Made by a program: the position numbers and the translations under genes
DNA from: JACDAN01 sp035697545
GTDB taxonomy: Bacteria; Actinomycetota; Thermoleophilia; Gaiellales; Gaiellaceae
Direction of reading: 5' to 3'
Length of the DNA: 55,285 nt
NCBI GenBank assembly: GCA_035697545.1
Contig: DASSCT010000191.1
Location: forward strand, 1 to 55,285
In this document: one piece after another, positions 50,644 to 55,285 of the stretch
Position numbering within the stretch: position 1 is the first letter of the stretch
How the letters are laid out: each line of letters begins with the position of its first letter
The notes under the pieces: generated by a model
What the model was told of the DNA's origin: nothing
What the model saw: the letters and a program-made list of their open reading frames with translations, nothing else
Databases searched by the model: none

Positions 50644-51771
50644 ATGACTGAGCGCGATTCAGAGATCGAATTCGACTTCTTCGAAGAGCCGACGACCGCG
50701 GAGGCCGAGCGTCCTGACCGCACACGTCGGGTCCGGCGGCCACCGCGTCCGCCGGGGCCGCCCTCCGGTCTCACGCCGCTCCTCCGGCTCATCGGACTGA
50801 TCAGCCTCGCGATCCTCCTCGTCGTCCTGCTCGTGTTCTGGATTTCCAGCTGCCGAGGCGAAGCCAAGAAGGACACCTACAGCAACTACATGGGCGACGT
50901 CGACCAGGTGGCCAACCAATCCGAGCGGATCGGCGCGTCGTTCAACACGGCGATCACGAAGCCGGACATCAGGAAGACCGAGCTCGTCCAGACCCTGGAC
51001 GGGCTCGCTCAGCAGCAGGAGCAGCTCGTCAGCTCGGCGGAGAACATCTCCGAGCCTGGACCGCTCAGGAACGAGCACGAACACATGATCGAGGCGCTGC
51101 AGTTTCGGGTCAGCGGGCTCCGCGGGATTCACGACGCCCTCTCCGCACAGACGCGCAACGCCAATCAGGCCGGCCAGCTCCTCGCGGCGCAAGCGCGCCG
51201 GCTCGTCGCCAGTGACGTCGTCTGGGACGACCAGTTCCGGGCCCCGGCGATGCAGGAGCTCCGGCGTCAGGACATTCAGGGCGTCCAGGTGCCCGACTCC
51301 AACTTCGTCCAGAACCCCGACCTCGCCACGTCGACGGCGATGAAGACGATCTGGCAACGCGTGAGCGGCGGCGGGGGCGGGACGACGACCTCACCCGGCC
51401 CGCACGGGCACAACCTCGTCTCGGTCAAGGTGCTCGGCGGCGCGACCCTGTCCCAGGACCAGCTCAACGAGATCGTCGCGACGACCGACCTCGGCTTCCA
51501 GGTGACCTTCGAGAACTCCGGCGACTCGACCGAGACCGGCGTCAAGGTCACGCTGACGATTCAGAAGACCCCCGAGCCGATCGTCCGCAGCCAGACCGTG
51601 GACATCACGGAGCCCGGGGAGGAGCAGACCGTCACCTTCCGCAACATCACCAACGTCCCGTTCGTCCGGCGAACGACCCTTCAGGTCGACGTCGACAAGG
51701 TCCCCGGCGAAACGAACCTCTCGAATAACACCGCCGAGTACCCGGTGATCTTCAGCTATCCGGGAGGGTAA
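50644..51771 (+). CDS. Membrane-anchored protein with coiled coil and CARDB-like domain
   Basis: A 375-residue protein of unknown function. An acidic N-terminus (ERDSEIEFDFFEEPTTAEAE) and a Pro/Arg stretch (TRRVRRPPRPPGPP) lie in the cytoplasm. One helix follows (LISLAILLVVLLVFWISS, about 57-75), then a helical, probably coiled-coil region (about 80-200), and a C-terminal Ig-like domain (about 270-370) with FENSGDSTETGVKVTLTI and ETNLSNNTAEYPV, typical of CARDB adhesion-type repeats. It diverges from the kinase operon and has Thr residues near its acidic start, so it is a candidate kinase substrate. TACAGT at 50621-50626 may be the -10. Confidence 0.8.
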   Translation: MTERDSEIEFDFFEEPTTAEAERPDRTRRVRRPPRPPGPPSGLTPLLRLIGLISLAILLVVLLVFWISSCRGEAKKDTYSNYMGDVDQVANQSERIGASFNTAITKPDIRKTELVQTLDGLAQQQEQLVSSAENISEPGPLRNEHEHMIEALQFRVSGLRGIHDALSAQTRNANQAGQLLAAQARRLVASDVVWDDQFRAPAMQELRRQDIQGVQVPDSNFVQNPDLATSTAMKTIWQRVSGGGGGTTTSPGPHGHNLVSVKVLGGATLSQDQLNEIVATTDLGFQVTFENSGDSTETGVKVTLTIQKTPEPIVRSQTVDITEPGEEQTVTFRNITNVPFVRRTTLQVDVDKVPGETNLSNNTAEYPVIFSYPGG

Positions 51772-51773
51772 TT

Positions 51774-51801
51774 TCGCCGAAAGTCTCACGACTTTCGGCG
51801 A
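51774..51801 (+). terminator. Hairpin after the CARDB-like gene
   Basis: TCGCCGAAAGT (51774-51784) and ACTTTCGGCGA (51791-51801) form a perfect 11-base-pair stem with a 6-base loop three bases after the stop codon. No T-run follows, but position suits transcription termination. Confidence 0.6.
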
Positions 51802-51867
51802 TTGGCGGCACTCTCTCGCCGTGCAGCCCACAAGCGCTGCGCGCTTCCTTCTCTAGGGGCCGTAGCG

Positions 51868-51892
51868 GCGGAATGGGCAAAGCCCATCCCGC
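51868..51892 (-). terminator. Hairpin after the DUF4446 gene
   Basis: GCGG-A-ATGGGC (51868-51878) pairs with GCCCAT-C-CCGC (51882-51892) around an AAA loop, with one mismatch. It lies just beyond the DUF4446 stop at 51899, so the convergent gap holds one hairpin for each gene. Confidence 0.5.
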
Positions 51893-51898
51893 GGCGTA

Positions 51899-52387
51899 TT
51901 AGGCCGAGGACGACATGGCTCGCTCGACGGCTTCCTGCTCCTCCGGTGAGAGCGCGACTGGAGCCCGGCCATGGTCGAGCTCCTTCACGTAGATCCGCGC
52001 GTAGTCCCGGCCCTGGATCGCGCTGAACACGACTCCAGAGCGCGCGGCATCGAGGAACGCCAGCGAGGCCGACTGGTGGCCGCCGGCTCCTTCGTAGGCG
52101 TCGTAGCGGACGATCGAGGTCTTCGAGACGCATCCGTCCACGCGGCGATCGACTCTCGCCAGGCCGGCGGCGACCTCGTCCACGGCCCGATGGAGGTCGT
52201 CGATCCGCGCTTGTAACGAGACCGCGAAGTCGACGAGGTCGCCCTGGCCGCCGCCGAGAACGACCCGCTGGCCCTCGCGGAGTCTGCGGAGCTTCCTCCA
52301 CAGGTAGAAGACGGCCCCGAGCGCGAGCGCGGCGGCGAGGCACGCTGCGATCGCGATCCAAGCCGCCGTTGAGGCCGAGACGCTCAC
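51899..52387 (-). CDS. DUF4446-family protein
   Basis: A 162-residue protein with an N-terminal transmembrane helix (TAAWIAIAACLAAALALGAVFYLW), a coiled-coil-like stretch (VDFAVSLQARIDDLHRAVDEVAAGL) and the conserved DUF4446 C-terminal domain (KTSIVRYDAYEGAGGHQSASLAFLDAARSGVVFSAIQGRDYARIYVKEL). The biochemical role is unknown; in several Gram-positives it neighbours ParB or genes near the chromosomal origin, which are not in this window. GTG 52387 is supported by a TAGGAT box 8 bases upstream. Confidence 0.92.
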   Translation of the reverse strand: MSVSASTAAWIAIAACLAAALALGAVFYLWRKLRRLREGQRVVLGGGQGDLVDFAVSLQARIDDLHRAVDEVAAGLARVDRRVDGCVSKTSIVRYDAYEGAGGHQSASLAFLDAARSGVVFSAIQGRDYARIYVKELDHGRAPVALSPEEQEAVERAMSSSA

Positions 52388-52395
52388 GGGGGCAG

Positions 52396-52401
52396 ATCCT
52401 A
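52396..52401 (-). promoter_or_regulatory. Near-leaderless -10 box before the DUF4446 gene
   Basis: Minus-strand TAGGAT ends 8 bases before GTG 52387. On the other strand TATCGT (52430-52435) ends 11 bases before the ATG of the HNH gene at 52447. Confidence 0.45.
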
Positions 52402-52446
52402 GTGACCTCTTGATAGGCGATCGGCTAGCTATCGTTTTGCCTGGTC

Positions 52447-52965
52447 ATGACCCAGGTTCTGGTGCTCAACGCCAGTTACGAGCCGCTCAACGTGTGCTCG
52501 GTCCGGCGTGCGCATGTCCTGGTCTTCAAGGGCAAGGCCGAGGTAATCGAGGCGCTGGAGCAGCCGCTGCATTCGGCCTCCGACACCTATCCGTGGCCGC
52601 ACGTCATCCGACTCGTCACCTACGTGTCCGTTCCGCGGACGGTGCAGCGCAAGATCTCGAGACGCGCGCTCTTCGCCCGCGACGGCTGGCGCTGCGCCTA
52701 CTGCGGCACCTCGAGTGGCCGGCTGACGCTCGACCACATCGTCCCCCGCAGCCGCGGCGGCGACTCGGTCTGGGAGAACGTGGTCACCTCCTGCGCCCCC
52801 TGCAACCTCAAGAAGGGCAACCGCCTCTTACACGAGATCGAGATGGTGCTGCGGACGAAGCCCCGCGTCCCCCAGCCCGTGCTCTACATCCGCCTGGCGA
52901 CGCCGAAGATCCCGGTCGGCTGGCGGCCCTACCTCCCTGACCTCGGCGAGGCCACAGCGGCCTAG
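52447..52965 (+). CDS. HNH endonuclease-like protein
   Basis: A 172-residue protein of the widespread HNH family beginning TQVLVLNASYEPLNVCSVRRA. The nuclease core is CAYCGTSSGRLTLDHIVPRSRGGDSVWENVVTSCAPCNLKKGN, with two CxxC zinc pairs and the D-H...N...C arrangement. Flanking parts (PWPHVIRLVTYVSVP, LFARDGWRC) are typical of this group, which is common in actinobacteria and cyanobacteria as a single chromosomal gene and not tied to mobile elements. It overlaps the convergent rhodanese gene by 4 bases. Confidence 0.92.
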   Translation: MTQVLVLNASYEPLNVCSVRRAHVLVFKGKAEVIEALEQPLHSASDTYPWPHVIRLVTYVSVPRTVQRKISRRALFARDGWRCAYCGTSSGRLTLDHIVPRSRGGDSVWENVVTSCAPCNLKKGNRLLHEIEMVLRTKPRVPQPVLYIRLATPKIPVGWRPYLPDLGEATAA

Positions 52966-53684
52966 GCCCCGCGCTCGATCGGCAGATCGAGCGTCTCCCA
53001 CTGGCTCCACGAGCCCGGGTAGAGGCGTGCGTCGCGGCCCACGAGCGCGAGGCGATGGACGGTCACCGCCGCCGTGACCCCTGAGCCGCAGTAGGCGACG
53101 ACCTCGCCGTCGGGCAACTCGGGCAGCTCCTCGTTCCACGGCGCGTTGAGGGCGCCGGGGATCCGGCCAGGCACCTTGTCGATCGGGTTCTCCTCTCCGC
53201 GCCAGCGTGGTGCGAGCCGCGCGTCGACGAGGACGAGGCCCGGATCCCCGAGCCGGCCGGCGATCTCGTCGACGGCAACGGTGTCCCCGGAGCGTTCCCG
53301 GGGCGTGAAGACGGCGGGGCTCACCTCGTCCTCGCCTGCCGTAAGCGGGCCGAGCCAGACGTCGATGCCGCCGGCCAGCACCGCGCAGTCGTCGTGCCCG
53401 AAGTGGCGCAGAAGCCACCAGAGCCGCTCGGCGCCGCCCATGCTCCCGTATGCGACGACATGGACGCCGTCACCGATCCCTGCACGGCCGACGGTCTCCG
53501 CGAACCGCTCCGCGCTGGGAAGCGGATGCCGGCCCTCACCCTCGATGGACTGGTCGGAAAGGTCCTCGTCGACGTCGAGGAACGAGGCGCCGGGGATATG
53601 ACCCTCGAGGTAGAGCTCCCGGCCTTTGCCCGGGTTCCCGAGCTCCCAGCGGCAGTCGACGAACTGGTAGCGCGGTCGCGAGAT
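52962..53684 (-). CDS. Two-domain rhodanese (thiosulfate/3-mercaptopyruvate sulfurtransferase), no canonical start
   Basis: The frame encodes a complete tandem-rhodanese enzyme. Domain 1 starts SRPRYQFVDCRWELGNPGKG and has LYLEGHIPGASFLDVDEDLS and VVAYGSMGGAERLWWLL, inactive (no Cys). Domain 2 (from about residue 115) has LVLVDARLAPRWRGE, KVPGRIPGALNAPW and the catalytic loop VVAYCGSGVTAAVT with Cys. The first ATG in frame is at 53441, well inside domain 1. Upstream the frame stays open without ATG, GTG or TTG; an ATC at 53684-53682 lies exactly where homologues are expected to start, 5 bases after the PAP2 stop. Coordinates use this ATC. Confidence 0.82.
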   Translation of the reverse strand: MSRPRYQFVDCRWELGNPGKGRELYLEGHIPGASFLDVDEDLSDQSIEGEGRHPLPSAERFAETVGRAGIGDGVHVVAYGSMGGAERLWWLLRHFGHDDCAVLAGGIDVWLGPLTAGEDEVSPAVFTPRERSGDTVAVDEIAGRLGDPGLVLVDARLAPRWRGEENPIDKVPGRIPGALNAPWNEELPELPDGEVVAYCGSGVTAAVTVHRLALVGRDARLYPGSWSQWETLDLPIERGA

Positions 53685-53689
53685 GGTTG

Positions 53690-54556
53690 CTACGGCTCCG
53701 TCCAGTTGTCCGCAGCAGGCAGGCGCAAGCGCCGCCAGAGGTACCTGACGCCGAAGAAGACGGCGGTCGCATAGGCGTACCCGATGACGAGGTCGACCAC
53801 GTAGTGGTTGCCCGTGTAGACCGCTGCAAAAGACTGGAGAGCCGGATAGACCGCCGCGACGCAGACAGCTGGGATGCGCCAGCGCGTCCGCCAGAACATT
53901 GCCGAGACGAAGAGGAAGACGAGGAAGGCATAGCCGGCATGGAGCGAGGGGATCGCGGCATCCGGGTTTCCGCGCACGAGGTCATACGGCGCCCACACGG
54001 TCGTCGTCGTCGAGGGGTGGCCGCCGATCTTCTCCGCCGTGATGAGGCCGACGTCGGATGCATGCCATGGGGGCGCAGCGGGGTATAGAGCGAAGGTCAG
54101 TGCTGCGGCGAAGGAGAGCGTGACCATTGTCGTCGCGAAGCGGAAGTACAGTGCCCGCCGACGCATCCACAGCACGAACGCTAGGGTCAGTGGGACGAAT
54201 TGGTGAATTCGTGAGATCCCCAGAAGCACCGAGTCGTACCAGCGCTCAGACCCGCCCCACCACCAGTTTTGTAGGACACTTGACGGGACGCTGCCGCCGA
54301 AGAGCCACCGCTCGAGGTCGAGATGTGGCGTGAAATACGGCTCTGGTCGCAGCACGTGGGCCAGGCCGCGCAGCTCGGCGTAGACGACGATCAGCGTGAC
54401 GTACGGCACGAAGTCGAGCAGGTAGCGCCGGCCCCGGCCAATGGCGACCGCCGAGACGAAAAGGAGCAGCGCATAGCGATCCGGAGACAGGGTCAGATCG
54501 AAGACGCCGACCGCGACGGCGAGGACGGCGAGCGGGACGCCGGCCGCCAGGGCGAT
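53690..54556 (-). CDS. PAP2-superfamily phosphatase/transferase, start uncertain
   Basis: A polytopic protein of the inositol phosphorylceramide synthase/AUR1-like PAP2 branch. About six helices carry the catalytic motifs: the second motif AIPSLHAGYAFLV with His and the third AVYTGNHYVVDLVIGYAYA with His-x3-Asp. Members transfer or hydrolyse lipid phosphates on the outer membrane leaflet. The first helix, ALAAGVPLAVLAVAVGVFDL, begins at an ATC (54556-54554). No ATG, GTG or TTG lies nearby in frame; the only canonical start, at 54751, would put the N-terminus antisense to the well-supported glycosyltransferase gene. Confidence 0.8.
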   Translation of the reverse strand: MALAAGVPLAVLAVAVGVFDLTLSPDRYALLLFVSAVAIGRGRRYLLDFVPYVTLIVVYAELRGLAHVLRPEPYFTPHLDLERWLFGGSVPSSVLQNWWWGGSERWYDSVLLGISRIHQFVPLTLAFVLWMRRRALYFRFATTMVTLSFAAALTFALYPAAPPWHASDVGLITAEKIGGHPSTTTTVWAPYDLVRGNPDAAIPSLHAGYAFLVFLFVSAMFWRTRWRIPAVCVAAVYPALQSFAAVYTGNHYVVDLVIGYAYATAVFFGVRYLWRRLRLPAADNWTEP

Positions 54557-54565
54557 CTTCCTCGC

Positions 54566-55285
54566 ATCCAGGTCAGCGCGTGGTGGGCCCCAACGCTTGC
54601 TGCGTTCGTGGCGGCGTTGCTCGCGCTCGGCGCGCGCGTCGCCTTCTGGGGCACGCCGCTGACGGCGGACGAGGGTGGCTATGCCCAGATCGCGCGACTC
54701 TGGGACAACGGTGCCGCCCTCTATCGCGGCGCCTGGGTCGACCGCCCGCAAGGTTTGCTGCTCGTCTATCGGGCCCTCCTGGAGCTCGGAGGCGGCTCGA
54801 CGGAATCGCTTCGGATCGCTGCGGCGGCGGTTTCGATGCTCATCGTCATTGCCACGGTAGTCGTGGCCGTTCGAATCTGCGGAACGATAGAAGCGATCGC
54901 CGCCGGCCTGCTACTTGCAACGTTTGCCGCATCCCCGTTCATCGAGTCGTTCACGTTGTCCGGCGAGCTGTTGGCGGCTTTTCCGGCAGTGCTCTCCCTG
55001 CTCGCGTTCACGGCCTACCTCCGGAGCGGCCACCTAGTCTGGCTGGCCGTCGCGGGGCTCCTCACCGGCTGTGCGGTCATGATCAAGCAATCCGCCTTCG
55101 ACGCAGGGCTCGCAGCGGTCGCGTTCCTGCTCGTCACCGAGCGCAGGCGCGCCTACGGCGTGGTGATCCTCGTGTTGGCGGCGCTCGTGCCGGTCGCGAT
55201 CGCTGCGTGGACCGCGCCACACACCAACGACTGGTGGAACGCCGTGGTTGCCTACCGCGCGGACGGCGATTCCCTCCTTACCGGC
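54566..55285 (+). CDS. Polytopic glycosyltransferase (GT39/ArnT-like), 5' part
   Basis: An open frame running off the right edge encodes a GT-C fold glycosyltransferase. It has a first helix (WWAPTLAAFVAALLALGARVAFW), the catalytic acidic motif in TPLTADEGGYAQIARLWDNG, then YRGAWVDRPQGLLLVYRALLEL and further helices (SMLIVIATVVVAVRICG; LLAAFPAVLSLLAFTAYL). Such enzymes transfer sugars from polyprenyl phosphate donors outside the membrane. The start is uncertain: GTG 54608 cuts into the first helix, while an in-frame ATC at 54566 would give QVSAWWAP. Only 9 bases then separate it from the divergent PAP2 gene. Confidence 0.8.
   Translation, partial: MQVSAWWAPTLAAFVAALLALGARVAFWGTPLTADEGGYAQIARLWDNGAALYRGAWVDRPQGLLLVYRALLELGGGSTESLRIAAAAVSMLIVIATVVVAVRICGTIEAIAAGLLLATFAASPFIESFTLSGELLAAFPAVLSLLAFTAYLRSGHLVWLAVAGLLTGCAVMIKQSAFDAGLAAVAFLLVTERRRAYGVVILVLAALVPVAIAAWTAPHTNDWWNAVVAYRADGDSLLTG

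Noticed and set aside
52447..52965. HNH gene as sign of a mobile intron or phage
   Set aside because: The sequence matches the common stand-alone chromosomal HNH group and there are no phage or intron features around it.
54557..54751. PAP2 N-terminus starting at ATG 54751
   Set aside because: This stretch is antisense to the DEGGYAQ region of the glycosyltransferase and looks charged and shadow-like.

Overview
The window is a high-GC, gene-dense chromosomal segment from an actinobacterium. The gene content fits a Thermoleophilia-like lineage (Solirubrobacterales/Gaiellales): a pknB/pstP/ftsW/pbpA/fha operon with a DUF3662-FHA protein, OpcA beside Zwf, separate but overlapping transaldolase and short-type Pgi genes, a DUF4446 protein, and a caa3-type cytochrome oxidase whose subunit II carries a fused cytochrome c. 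This placement is inferred from gene content and composition only. I see no prophage, insertion sequence, CRISPR array, rRNA or tRNA. No gene-free stretch exceeds 300 bases.

Layout. 1-183: end of a ZIP-type metal transporter. 332-2777 (-): GAF histidine kinase and NarL-type regulator, separated by a row of hairpins. 2809-6899: TrpB2, metallophosphoesterase, hemolysin III-like protein, DEAD-box helicase. 7186-10050 (+): polar amino-acid-type ABC importer plus an unknown membrane protein. 10047-13988: MFS transporter, CADD-like diiron protein, a frameshifted Pro-rich surface protein, a secreted Kelch protein. 14299-18218 (+): coxB-coxA-ctaB plus a 61-residue membrane protein. 18300-19442: amidase. 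19437-28053 (-): one long transcription unit rpiB-tal-pgi-gnd-zwf-opcA followed by a histidine kinase, an OmpR-type regulator and a STAS protein; tkt diverges from it at 28076. 29899-36109: SDR, dCTP deaminase, aldo/keto reductase, small membrane protein, multicopper oxidase, DinB, PdxH. 36164-40874 (+): class III aminotransferase, a transporter-winged helix fusion, and a Ser/Thr kinase with a discoidin-like ectodomain. 41042-50564 (-): the eight-gene cell-wall/phosphosignalling operon ending in ddl. 50644-55285: CARDB-like membrane protein, DUF4446, HNH nuclease, rhodanese, PAP2 protein and the start of a mannosyltransferase-like gene.

How the genes work together. The rpiB-opcA run plus tkt encodes nearly the whole pentose phosphate pathway, and the two-component genes appended to it suggest linked control. 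The 50564-41042 run couples peptidoglycan synthesis (FtsW, class B PBP, Ddl) with Ser/Thr phosphorylation (two kinases, a PP2C phosphatase, two FHA readers).

Outstanding signals. (1) Many genes carry a TANNNT box ending about 6 to 8 bases before the start codon, the signature of leaderless transcripts. (2) Several clearly protein-like genes (multicopper oxidase, rhodanese, PAP2 and probably the adjacent glycosyltransferase) have no ATG/GTG/TTG where their conserved N-terminus begins, but do have an in-frame ATC there. (3) The CADD-like protein keeps the Tyr, Lys and most metal ligands of the self-sacrificing p-aminobenzoate synthase. (4) Two families of short palindromes, GGTGCC(T/A)GGCACC and GGGGTCTGACCCC, sit in intergenic gaps like REP elements.
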